From NCBI GenBank assembly GCA_944392985.1, contig CALXYL010000006.1:42390-106389 (forward strand): 64,000 nucleotides of DNA, in the 5' to 3' direction. Position numbers and translations under genes: made by a program. The notes below the pieces were generated by a model, which saw only the letters and a program-made list of their open reading frames with translations, was not told the DNA's origin and did not search any database. The DNA is from an uncultured Spirochaetaceae bacterium (GTDB lineage: Bacteria > Spirochaetota > Spirochaetia > Sphaerochaetales > Sphaerochaetaceae). Of the stretch, positions 8,708-15,932 are shown piece after piece; position 1 is the stretch's first letter; each line of letters opens with the position of its first letter.

Positions 8708-10908
8708 ATCTGTTCGAGGCTGCTGACAGAACCGAGGAGCCGCTTGCCGCGCGGATGAGGCCACGTACACTCGATGAGTACATCGGGCAGGAGCATATAC
8801 TTGGCAAGGGGCGGCTTCTTAGGAGGGCGATCCAGGCTGATCAGCTCTCATCAGTCATATTCTACGGGCCTCCCGGGACGGGAAAGACCACGCTTGCGCG
8901 TGTGATCGCGAATACGACGAAAAGCCATTTCTCAACACTCAATGCCGTACTCTCCGGTGTGAAGGAGCTTCGCACGGAGATTGAGGATGCAAAGATGAGG
9001 CGCGAGATGTACGGCATGCGCACGATCCTCTTCGTCGATGAGGTGCACCGCTGGAACAAAAGCCAGCAGGATGCCCTTCTTCCATGGGTTGAGAATGGAA
9101 CATTCATACTGATCGGAGCGACGACGGAGAATCCGTATTTTGAAGTCAATGCCGCCCTTGTCTCACGCTCCCGTATCTTCCAGCTGAAGAAGCTGGGGGA
9201 TGATGATCTGCATGAAATAGCGATGCAGGCAATCAATGATAGGGAAAGGGGATACGGACGCTTCAAGGTGGAGTTCGAGCCGGGCGCGCTGGAGCATCTG
9301 ATCGCAGTCGCATCCGGGGACGCCCGGTCACTTCTCAATGCCCTTGAGCTTGCGGTGGAGACCACGCCTGATTCCTATCCACCGCCTGATGGGACAAGGA
9401 TATACATCTCCAAGGAGACCGCTGAGGAATCCATCCAGCGCAAGGCTGTCCTCTATGACAAGGAAGGTGATTACCACTTTGATGTGATATCAGCATTCAT
9501 CAAGTCGATGCGCGGCTCTGATCCCGATGCGGCGCTGTACTGGCTTGCGCGCATGGTCGCTGCCGGAGAGGATCCGAGGTTCATATTCCGACGTATGGAG
9601 ATACTGGCGGCTGAGGATGTCGGGATGGCTGATCCCTACGCAGTCGCAGTTGTTGAGGCGGATGCCTCTGCCTTTGACAGGATCGGGCTGCCGGAAGGTC
9701 GCTTCCATCTTGCCCATAGCGCAATATACCTGTCGACAGCGCCGAAGAGCAACAGTGCTCTGGGGTTCTTCGATGCCCTCTCCGATGTCGAGAAGGAGAA
9801 GGCAGAGGAGGTTCCGAACCATCTCCGCGATGCTAGCCGCGACAGCAAGGGTTTCGGACATGGGGAAGGGTACATGTATCCCCACTCATATAAGGACCAC
9901 TGGGTTGCTCAGCAGTATCTTCCCACAGGACTTCAGGGAAAGATCTACTACAAGCCCGGGGATATAGGGTATGAAGCCAGGATCAAGGATGAGGTGATGC
10001 TCCGCCGTGAGGCTCAGCTGGAGGCAGTCACGGAGGATCTATATAAGGAGAATCTCACTTATTCGCCAGGCGATAAGGGACGTGGCAAATGGGTGGAGAG
10101 AGCGCTGTCAGGACGTTCTGAGAGCCTTCTGAAGCTGATGAGGCGGCTTTACAGCGGCCTGGATATACTGCGCTATGAGAATGTCCTCGTTCTCAATGCC
10201 TCCCATGGCCTCCTCCTCTGGCCGCTGATGAAGCGTAATCCCGAAGGGCTTTCCGTTGCATCTGTACGTACCGAGGAGCAGAAGGAAATCATCGGGCATT
10301 TCTCCGCTGAGCTTGACAAGCTGCTCCGACCACAGATTATCGTTTCCGATCCCGCCGGTGTGTTCTCCCGCCTCGAGGATGGCCTCATGTTCTCCGTCAT
10401 TGCAGGACGGAATGTGCTTTCGCGTCTTTCTCATGACAGCTGTATCCTCAATCTGATCAGGTCAAGGCTTGAGGAGGATGGCAAGCTCGCGCTCCTTGAA
10501 TCCATACCAGTCCTTTCCTCGAGGCTCTCTGACTTCGCCTCCCCTGAGACTGCGGCAGCTATCAGGGAGGCAGAGCGCACCATCTACTCTGAATCCAATC
10601 CTCTGACATCCTGGGGAAAGGATGAGCTGGAGAAGGCTGTCAGGGATGTTTTCCCCTCAGCTTCGTTTGAGTATGTCCGTGAGACGGAAGATCGTCTGCT
10701 TTCCGATGAGGCGCTTCAGCACTTCTACCGCGAGAGCTATTCCGGATGCGGCCTTTCCCTTGAATCCTTCCTTTCATCCTTCCCTGTCCGAAGCGTGAGA
10801 TGGTCCAACACGATTGCTGTGATCCGCTCCGGCTATCAGATGCCAGGCGATAATCCATCCACATCCCAGGACTGGGAGGAGGTTGTGAGAAAGACCGGGG
10901 CGAAGTAG
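8704..10908 (+). CDS. rarA: RarA/MgsA AAA+ ATPase fused to a methyltransferase-like domain
   Basis: A 734-aa protein; ordinary RarA is about 430-450 aa. The first about 440 residues are replication-associated recombination protein RarA: PRTLDEYIGQEH, Walker A GPPGTGKTT near 58, Walker B ILFVDEVHRWNK near 105, arginine region SRSRIF, then the C-terminal tetramerisation domain (SAFIKSMRGSDPDAALYW, ending YLPTGLQGKIYYKPG). Residues from about 490 have the outline of a class I SAM methyltransferase: VLVLNASHGLLLWPL at motif I, but with the glycine loop degraded. This fusion architecture is known from cyanobacteria and some other lineages. The start is TTG, overlapping the lipoprotein stop. It probably acts at stalled forks; the role of the extension is unknown. 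Confidence 0.9.
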   Translation: MNLFEAADRTEEPLAARMRPRTLDEYIGQEHILGKGRLLRRAIQADQLSSVIFYGPPGTGKTTLARVIANTTKSHFSTLNAVLSGVKELRTEIEDAKMRREMYGMRTILFVDEVHRWNKSQQDALLPWVENGTFILIGATTENPYFEVNAALVSRSRIFQLKKLGDDDLHEIAMQAINDRERGYGRFKVEFEPGALEHLIAVASGDARSLLNALELAVETTPDSYPPPDGTRIYISKETAEESIQRKAVLYDKEGDYHFDVISAFIKSMRGSDPDAALYWLARMVAAGEDPRFIFRRMEILAAEDVGMADPYAVAVVEADASAFDRIGLPEGRFHLAHSAIYLSTAPKSNSALGFFDALSDVEKEKAEEVPNHLRDASRDSKGFGHGEGYMYPHSYKDHWVAQQYLPTGLQGKIYYKPGDIGYEARIKDEVMLRREAQLEAVTEDLYKENLTYSPGDKGRGKWVERALSGRSESLLKLMRRLYSGLDILRYENVLVLNASHGLLLWPLMKRNPEGLSVASVRTEEQKEIIGHFSAELDKLLRPQIIVSDPAGVFSRLEDGLMFSVIAGRNVLSRLSHDSCILNLIRSRLEEDGKLALLESIPVLSSRLSDFASPETAAAIREAERTIYSESNPLTSWGKDELEKAVRDVFPSASFEYVRETEDRLLSDEALQHFYRESYSGCGLSLESFLSSFPVRSVRWSNTIAVIRSGYQMPGDNPSTSQDWEEVVRKTGAK

Positions 10909-10910
10909 GG

Positions 10911-12359
10911 CTACAGGCTCTCTCCGAAATCCTTCCTGAATGCGCTGATCAGCTTCTCTGGCCACGGACTGACCGGTTTCAGGCGTCCGAAGAAGAAGCG
11001 CAGGGAGGATGGCTCCTCTATGAATTCCAATCCTCCTATGAGGTCCCTGTGGTCATAGAGCCAGCTTATCCTGTCGATGGCATACCTGACCTGAGAAAGC
11101 GTGAATACACGCCGCGGCATCGCAAGCCTGAGAAGCTCGACTGCTGCAAGGTGCTCCGAGCCATCCTCTTCCCTCTGCTCTGAGATCGTTCCGCGTTCCA
11201 TGCCCCTGATGCCTCCTGCTATATAAACTGCGGCGGCAAGCGCTCCTGCAGGGTATTCCTCCTGTCTCACATGTGGTATGAAACGTGTTGCGTCGAGGTG
11301 GCAGCCAAGGCCTCCAGCTGGGGTCACGACAGGGATCCCGAGCTTGACAAGCTCATCGGTCATGTACTTGATGAAGAGCGGCCCCTGGGAGATGACATCC
11401 ATATCCATTGTCTCGTCAAGCCCGACAGCCATCGCTTCCATTTCCCTGACGCTCATTCCGCCGTATGTAAGGAATCCCTCGAACATGGGCACGAGTTCCC
11501 TCATCCTCTCATACAGCGCCCTGTCATGCACTGCGATACCGCCACCGCGTGCAAATCCGAGCTTCCTGGCGGAGAAATAGATTATATCCATCCTGTCCGC
11601 TATCCGGCGCGTGATCTCCCTGATCGAGAGATCCTTTGCGCTTTCCTCCCTTGTCTTTATGAAATAGAGGTTGTCCTGGAGAAGGCTTGCATCCATCACG
11701 ACGGGCTTTCCGTATCTGTGCGTTATATCGGCAACGGCCTCTATGTTCCCAAGCGACAGGGGCTGCCCACCGATCAGGTTCGTGCCTGTCTCGATGCGTA
11801 CGAAAGGTATCCTGTCGCCTTTTTCCTTCAGCAGCTTCTCCAACCGTTCAAGATCGAAATTCCCCTTGAATGGATGATTGCTTGTGATCCGTATGCCTTC
11901 ATCAATGACAAGCTCCTCGACAACACCCCCAAGCCTTGTGATATGGGCCTTTGTCGTCGTGAAGTGGTAATTCATCGGTATGATGGAGCCTTTCTGCACG
12001 AATGTCATCGCGATTATGTTCTCAGCAGCTCTTCCCTGATGCGATGGAAGGAAGTATTCCGTACCGAATATCTCCGTCAGCTTGTCTGTAAGCCGGGTGA
12101 AAGTAGCGCTTCCCGCATAGCTATCATCCGCTACCATCATCGCGGCAAGCTGTCTGTCGCTCATTGCGTTTACGCCGCTGTCCGTGAGCATGTCCAGGAA
12201 GATATCCCTGTTCTTCAGAAGGAATGTGTTGAAGCCTGCTTCCGCCATCGCTTCCACACGCCTCTCGATCGGCACAAGATCCAGCTTCTGTACGATGCGG
12301 ACCTTGTGAAGTTCAAGCGGGATGCTTTCCCCGCTGTAAAATTGGATTCCAGCCATCAT
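10911..12359 (-). CDS. tnaA: Tryptophanase / tyrosine phenol-lyase family beta-eliminating lyase
   Basis: A 482-aa fold-type I PLP enzyme aligned along its length with tryptophanase: LLTDSGVNAMSDRQLAAMM, DSYAGSATF, LPSHQGRAAENI, NHPFKGNFDLE, GGQPLSLGNI and EGFLTYGGMS. The PLP lysine is in YFSARKLGF near residue 270 (family SAKKD; the second Lys is kept). One residue differs: the Arg after DSA in the family (DSARFAEN), which contacts PLP, appears as Leu in MDASLLQDN. Tryptophanase makes indole, pyruvate and ammonia, but this substitution leaves the true substrate open. A second ATG at 12356 has better spacing to AAGGGG. It lies downstream of a TetR gene and ends two bases from rarA. Confidence 0.78.
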   Translation of the reverse strand: MMAGIQFYSGESIPLELHKVRIVQKLDLVPIERRVEAMAEAGFNTFLLKNRDIFLDMLTDSGVNAMSDRQLAAMMVADDSYAGSATFTRLTDKLTEIFGTEYFLPSHQGRAAENIIAMTFVQKGSIIPMNYHFTTTKAHITRLGGVVEELVIDEGIRITSNHPFKGNFDLERLEKLLKEKGDRIPFVRIETGTNLIGGQPLSLGNIEAVADITHRYGKPVVMDASLLQDNLYFIKTREESAKDLSIREITRRIADRMDIIYFSARKLGFARGGGIAVHDRALYERMRELVPMFEGFLTYGGMSVREMEAMAVGLDETMDMDVISQGPLFIKYMTDELVKLGIPVVTPAGGLGCHLDATRFIPHVRQEEYPAGALAAAVYIAGGIRGMERGTISEQREEDGSEHLAAVELLRLAMPRRVFTLSQVRYAIDRISWLYDHRDLIGGLEFIEEPSSLRFFFGRLKPVSPWPEKLISAFRKDFGESL

Positions 12360-12374
12360 TGACCCCTTTTCCTT

Positions 12375-12403
12375 ATCTTTTGCGTTAAAGGACTAGGTGT
12401 CAA
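12375..12403 (-). promoter_or_regulatory. Possible promoter of the tryptophanase-like gene
   Basis: A perfect TTGACA (minus strand, 12403-12398) with a 17-bp spacer leads to AAAGAT (12380-12375), a poor -10 box. It lies 16 nt upstream of the ATG in the 90-bp gap after the TetR gene. A weak -10 after a perfect -35 would suit an activated or repressed promoter, but this is inference. Confidence 0.35.
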
Positions 12404-12449
12404 ACAAAATATGCATAAAAGTGAATGTTTTTTCTTTATTTATTCAGAG

Positions 12450-13004
12450 CTATTTAGGGAAGGCTGTTTCCACGTCGAGTCCGACGGAACGGAAGGTAAG
12501 CTCAACGACAAGGCGTGTAATCCTCTCGACGCTCCATTCGAATCCGCTTGATATCCATTCCCTGACGATGCCGACTACGCCATTCACGCAGTATATGAAG
12601 CTCATTCTCTTCTCGTCCTTGTCAGCAACTGTCGCTATCTCATTGTATTTTGCCATGGCAGCTGAGATGATCTGCTCTCCAAAGGATGTGTCAGCAGAGG
12701 AGGAAAGCAGGATGCGGAATGTTGTGGCATTGTCCTTCAGGTACTGCATGAAGGGAAGTATCGATTCATAGAAGGGCTTTCCTCCGACGTAATCCGGCAG
12801 CTTGGAGAGTATGTCCGCCTCAATCTCCTCTATGAGATCACGTGGACAGGAATAATAGACATAGAATGTGCTTCTGTTGACTGCCGCTTTCTGGCAGAGT
12901 GCCTTTATCGTGATGTTCTCGAACGGAACAGTCCTCAGGAGCTCTATCATCGCTTCCTTGAGGTATCCTTTTGTCCTTGCCACCCGTGGATTCTCTGCTT
13001 TCAT
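12450..13004 (-). CDS. TetR/AcrR family transcriptional regulator
   Basis: A 184-aa DNA-binding regulator. The N-terminal helix-turn-helix covers about residues 10-55 (YLKEAMIELLRTVPFENITIK, then CQKAAVNRSTFYVYYSC), the TetR signature, and the rest is an all-helical ligand-binding domain without a recognisable subfamily motif. It is transcribed toward the tryptophanase-like gene (90-bp gap) and lies divergent from the riboswitch-guanine deaminase unit, so either neighbour could be its target. The effector is unknown. Confidence 0.85.
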   Translation of the reverse strand: MKAENPRVARTKGYLKEAMIELLRTVPFENITIKALCQKAAVNRSTFYVYYSCPRDLIEEIEADILSKLPDYVGGKPFYESILPFMQYLKDNATTFRILLSSSADTSFGEQIISAAMAKYNEIATVADKDEKRMSFIYCVNGVVGIVREWISSGFEWSVERITRLVVELTFRSVGLDVETAFPK

Positions 13005-13082
13005 AGATGGATGCTATCTGCAGCTTCCACCACCTGTCAATCAATGCTTCTTCCTTCAGTATGTGTTTTGCGTGTGGTTTGA

Positions 13083-13111
13083 TGCACAGGCAGGAAAAAC
13101 CGTGTTATGAT
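13083..13111 (+). promoter_or_regulatory. Extended -10 promoter for the riboswitch-guaD transcript
   Basis: TGCACA (13083-13088), a 17-bp spacer and TATGAT (13106-13111) preceded by TG one base upstream form an extended -10 promoter. Predicted initiation near 13118 coincides with the first base of the riboswitch P1 stem. Confidence 0.55.
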
Positions 13112-13118
13112 GATGCTG

Positions 13119-13183
13119 TGCTGTATAAGCCCCTGATAAGGAGGGGCGTATCTACAGGCTGCCGTAAAAAGCCCGCTACAGCA
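13119..13183 (+). ncRNA. Purine riboswitch (guanine-type core) upstream of guanine deaminase
   Basis: The sequence folds as a purine aptamer. P1 pairs 13119-13125 with 13177-13183 (7 bp). P2 is GCCCCT/AGGGGC (13129-13134, 13142-13147) capped by loop GATAAGG, nearly the consensus GATATGG. J2/3 reads GTATCTAC, keeping the conserved TCTAC. P3 is GGCT/AGCC (13157-13160, 13170-13173) with loop CCGTAAA, the partner of the kissing-loop contact. J3/1 has C at the specificity position (equivalent of C74), predicting guanine or a related ligand rather than adenine. P1 ends only 13 nt before the ATG and just before the AGGAGGG ribosome site, with no terminator between, so any control is probably on translation. 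Confidence 0.82.
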
Positions 13184-13195
13184 GAGGAGGGATAT

Positions 13196-14452
13196 ATGGC
13201 AGCATTCGCGATTCATGGTGATATCATATGGGCGGAACGCCTTGGGAAGCTGGAATACATTGAGAATGGGTATATCGTTGTCGATGGTAGCGTGATTGCC
13301 TCGGTTTCCAGTGAGAAGCCGCAGGGCATCAAGGTCATCGATGAGTCGCATCACCTTGTGATACCCGGACTTTCAGATCTCCATCTCCATGCGCCTCAGT
13401 ATCCTTTCATGGGTATGTATATGGATGAGGAGCTGCTGACGTGGCTTGAGAAGCACACGTTTCCTGAGGAGGCGAAGTATTCCGATGCCGCCTACGCAGA
13501 GAGGGCATACACGCAGTTTGCTGATGATCTTAAGCGTAGTGCCACAGTCAATGTATCCGTGTTCGGCACGATACATACGGATGCGACCCTGATGCTGATG
13601 GACAAGCTCGAAGAGGCCGGGATCGCGGGGTATGCAGGGAAGGTGTCGATGGACAGGAATTCCCCTCCAAGCCTGACAGAGGAGACTGATAGGGCTGTCG
13701 AGGAGGTGAGGCGCTTCATTGAAGAGGGGGCCTCTCATGATCTTATGAAGCCGATCATAACTCCTCGCTTCATTCCGTCCTGCAGTGACGCCCTTCTTGA
13801 AGCGCTGGGACGCATTGCTGCGGATAGGGGCCTTCCTGTGCAGTCGCATCTGGATGAGAATCCATCGGAAGTCGAATGGGTGAAGGAACTCTGCCCATGG
13901 GCAGGAAGCTACGCCGAGGCGTATGATCATTTCTCCCTTCTCGGACAGCGTTCGATCATGGCCCATTGCGTCTGGATGCAGGAGAGCGAAATCGATCTCC
14001 TTTCCAGGCGTGGAAGCTATGTCGCGCACTCACCATCATCGAACCTGAATCTCTCCTCAGGCATCGCGCCGATCAGGAGATGCATAGACAAGGACGTCAA
14101 CATAGGGCTCGCGACTGATGTGGCAGGAGGGTCGACCCTGTCAATCATGCGCGTCGTGCAGGATGCTGTCACTTCAAGCAAGATGCGGTGGAGGTATATC
14201 TCGAAGGATGAGAAACCGCTTTCCTTCCCAGAGGCGTTCTATCTAGCAACAAAGGGTGGCGGTTCATTCTTCGGCAGGACGGGATCCTTCGAGCCTGGCT
14301 ATGATGCTGATATAGCCGTGCTTTCAGAGAAGCGCTGCAGCACAGTGATCAGCAGTGGTCTATCGCCCGCAGAGCGCCTTGAACTCTATGCATACCGCTC
14401 CCCGGATGAGGATGTGGTGGCAAAGTTCGTGAAAGGAAAACGGATCATATGA
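13196..14452 (+). CDS. guaD: Guanine deaminase (amidohydrolase)
   Basis: A 418-aa cytoplasmic zinc enzyme expected to convert guanine to xanthine and ammonia. The start at 13196 follows AGGAGGG by about 6 nt; the longer frame from 13007 runs through the riboswitch and is not used. Amidohydrolase metal sites are visible: HLH in SDLHLHAPQYPFMG near residue 62, His in QSHLDENPSEV near 220, His in IMAHCVWM near 255, and Asp in LATDVAGG near 308. PQYPFMG and HLDENPSE are characteristic of guanine deaminases. It is preceded by a purine riboswitch and followed by a TM1266-type gene. Confidence 0.92.
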   Translation: MAAFAIHGDIIWAERLGKLEYIENGYIVVDGSVIASVSSEKPQGIKVIDESHHLVIPGLSDLHLHAPQYPFMGMYMDEELLTWLEKHTFPEEAKYSDAAYAERAYTQFADDLKRSATVNVSVFGTIHTDATLMLMDKLEEAGIAGYAGKVSMDRNSPPSLTEETDRAVEEVRRFIEEGASHDLMKPIITPRFIPSCSDALLEALGRIAADRGLPVQSHLDENPSEVEWVKELCPWAGSYAEAYDHFSLLGQRSIMAHCVWMQESEIDLLSRRGSYVAHSPSSNLNLSSGIAPIRRCIDKDVNIGLATDVAGGSTLSIMRVVQDAVTSSKMRWRYISKDEKPLSFPEAFYLATKGGGSFFGRTGSFEPGYDADIAVLSEKRCSTVISSGLSPAERLELYAYRSPDEDVVAKFVKGKRII

Positions 14453-14476
14453 TCGCTTCTCCAAGTATCCTTATGC

Positions 14477-14485
14477 TGGTATGAT
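14477..14485 (+). promoter_or_regulatory. Extended -10 element abutting the TM1266-family start
   Basis: TGGTATGAT gives an extended -10 box ending at 14485; the ATG follows 6 nt later at 14492. There is only a weak -35 (TTCTCC at 14457). It is one of the recurrent leaderless-type starts of this window. Confidence 0.45.
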
Positions 14486-14491
14486 GTGAGC

Positions 14492-14752
14492 ATGGAAAAC
14501 GAAGTACAGGAAAACCGCATTGCGGTCATTGGCATCATTGTCGAGGATAAGGAGATGGCGGAGAGCGTCAACACGCTCCTCCATCAGTATAGCGGGTATA
14601 TCATCGGGCGGATGGGTCTGCCGTACCAGAAGAGGGGCATGAACATCATCAGCGTTGTTGTTGATGCCCCTTCTGATGCGATATCAGCGCTCTCAGGAAA
14701 GCTGGGCAGGCTGAATGGAGTGTCAAGCCAGGTGCTTTATACAAAGGCCTGA
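14492..14752 (+). CDS. TM1266-family putative iron-only hydrogenase system regulator
   Basis: An 86-aa ACT/NikR-C-like ferredoxin-fold protein (ENRIAVIGIIVEDKE, IIGRMGLPYQKRGMNIISVVVDAP, GKLGRLNGVSSQVLYTK). The family occurs in anaerobes beside [FeFe]-hydrogenase maturation genes, which are not in this window. The ATG at 14492 is preferred to a GTG at 14486 because the latter would fall within 1 nt of the -10 box. No Shine-Dalgarno sequence is visible. The exact function is unproven even for the family. Confidence 0.8.
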   Translation: MENEVQENRIAVIGIIVEDKEMAESVNTLLHQYSGYIIGRMGLPYQKRGMNIISVVVDAPSDAISALSGKLGRLNGVSSQVLYTKA

Positions 14753-14770
14753 CCGTTTTCTCTTTCTGTA

Positions 14771-14798
14771 GGCTGTATGGGATTCCATGCAGTTTTTT
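14771..14798 (+). terminator. Rho-independent terminator
   Basis: CTGTATGG / CCATGCAG (one G-U pair) with a 4-nt loop followed by six T residues, 20 nt after the TM1266-family stop codon. Confidence 0.85.
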
Positions 14799-15062
14799 AT
14801 ATCTCCAATATTATTCAAAACTAGATCACTCAAAATCCATATTAAAATTATTTTTGAATTATATCAAAATATCAGTTTTACGTAGTATAAATAAGAGTGT
14901 TTTGTATAGAAACTATTCTTTCAATAGGGGATGGTCATGAAAAATCCTTTGCTCTCTTATATGATTATATCTTGTATTATAGTCCGATTTCGGTATTTAT
15001 ATCCATGTGTTATGCTATATTTCATACAGCATCCTGACCTTATCCAGGATGCCGCATGAAGG
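14799..15062. other. AT-rich intergenic island
   Basis: About 260 bp much richer in A+T than its neighbours, between the terminator of the TM1266-family gene and the end of the NYN gene. It contains promoter-like boxes (TATAAA near 14886, TATAGA near 14905), one weak small reading frame (14937-15059), and a hairpin GCATCCTG / CAGGATGC near 15028-15052 that could end the minus-strand NYN transcript although no U-run follows. I see no known RNA family. Confidence 0.5.
14937..15059 (+). CDS. Possible 40-aa hydrophobic small protein
   Basis: ATG at 14937, 6 nt after AGGGG, opens a 40-codon frame: MKNPLLSYMIISCIIV, then an aromatic and hydrophobic stretch, ending LIQDAA. It could be a one-pass membrane peptide. 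Codon usage is AT-rich and unlike the neighbouring genes, and there is no similarity I can recall, so chance is a real alternative. Confidence 0.22.
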   Translation: MKNPLLSYMIISCIIVRFRYLYPCVMLYFIQHPDLIQDAA

Positions 15063-15866
15063 TCACCTGCAGCGGTAGACAATGATTGATGAGCTTCCAG
15101 ATGAGTAGCGCTTGACCTCGTAGAGGTCGGGAAATGATCTTATGAGATCGGAGAGCTTTGAATAGCCATATGTTTTCGTGTTGAACTCAGGCTTGACGCG
15201 CTTGATATAGTTCCCTGCAGAAGTAAGGGGAGTGAAGCCATCATCATCCTGGAACTTCTCACAGGCAATTCGCAGCAGGTTGTGTATATCCGCGATGTCA
15301 GGATCAACGAAACCGATGCGCAGTGTCATGCTTTCATCATCGTTTCCCTTTCCCTTCTTCCTGCTGCTTTCCTTCCGTGCTTTCACGTTCTGAGGCTGTG
15401 CTTCCTTCTTCTCTTCCCCACCTTCAAGGTACTCAAGGTAGATGAAGTTGTCGCAGGCGGAGCAGAATGCCTCCGGTGTCTTCTTCTCTCCGACGCCGAT
15501 CACGTATATCCCTGATTCCTTGAGGCGTACCGCCAGAGGGGTGAAGTCGCTGTCTGACGAGACAAGGACGAACGCGTCATACATGCCGGTATGAAGCAGA
15601 TCCATTGCATCGATGACTATCGCGATATCCGTCGTATTCTTTCCGGCCACGTAATCGAACTGCTGTTCAGCCTTGATGGCCAGACGCTTTATCTGATCCT
15701 CCCACTTTGCGAGAAGACGTTTCTTCCAGTTGCCATAGGCCTTCTTCACGACGATGCGGCCGAATGCTGATACTTCGTGCAGCACTTCCTCCAGCTTAGT
15801 CAGCTGGGTGTTGTCGGCATCAATGAGAACGACCATCCTCTGGAATTCCATAGAGTCACCATTCAT
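15063..15866 (-). CDS. NYN-domain RNase-like protein with C-terminal LOTUS/OST-HTH domain
   Basis: A 267-aa protein. Residues 10-150 form a LabA/DUF88-type NYN (PIN-like) domain with the expected acidic residues: VVLIDADNTQ, TTDIAIVIDAMDLL and VLVSSDSDFTPLA. A lysine-rich, low-complexity linker follows (ARKESSRKKGKGND). Residues about 195-265 resemble the OST-HTH/LOTUS RNA-binding domain (LLRIACEKFQDDDGFTPL, NYIKRVKPEFNTKTYGYSKLSDLI). The family is associated with RNA cleavage or turnover; no substrate is known here. The start at 15866 is chosen because it follows TATATT by 6 nt. It is divergent from sbcD with overlapping promoters. Confidence 0.85.
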   Translation of the reverse strand: MNGDSMEFQRMVVLIDADNTQLTKLEEVLHEVSAFGRIVVKKAYGNWKKRLLAKWEDQIKRLAIKAEQQFDYVAGKNTTDIAIVIDAMDLLHTGMYDAFVLVSSDSDFTPLAVRLKESGIYVIGVGEKKTPEAFCSACDNFIYLEYLEGGEEKKEAQPQNVKARKESSRKKGKGNDDESMTLRIGFVDPDIADIHNLLRIACEKFQDDDGFTPLTSAGNYIKRVKPEFNTKTYGYSKLSDLIRSFPDLYEVKRYSSGSSSIIVYRCR

Positions 15867-15872
15867 ACGCTG

Positions 15873-15925
15873 AATATAGCATGGCTCAGCTGTTTTGTCC
15901 TTCAACGCGCTGATGCGGATATAAT
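15873..15925. promoter_or_regulatory. Overlapping divergent promoters of NYN gene and sbcD
   Basis: Minus strand: AGGACA (15901-15896), 17-bp spacer, TATATT (15878-15873), then 6 nt to the NYN ATG. Plus strand: TATAAT (15920-15925), then 7 nt to the sbcD ATG, with TTGTCC (15895-15900) 19 bp upstream. The two -35 regions occupy the same bases, so the genes may compete for polymerase. Both layouts predict leaderless transcripts. Confidence 0.6.
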
Positions 15926-15932
15926 GCAAGGT

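Noticed and set aside
9527..9967. Arg/Leu-rich frame inside rarA
   Set aside because: Overlapping frame of the real gene with no start signal.
13007..13195. Upstream extension of the guanine deaminase frame
   Set aside because: It passes through the promoter and the riboswitch and has no family similarity.
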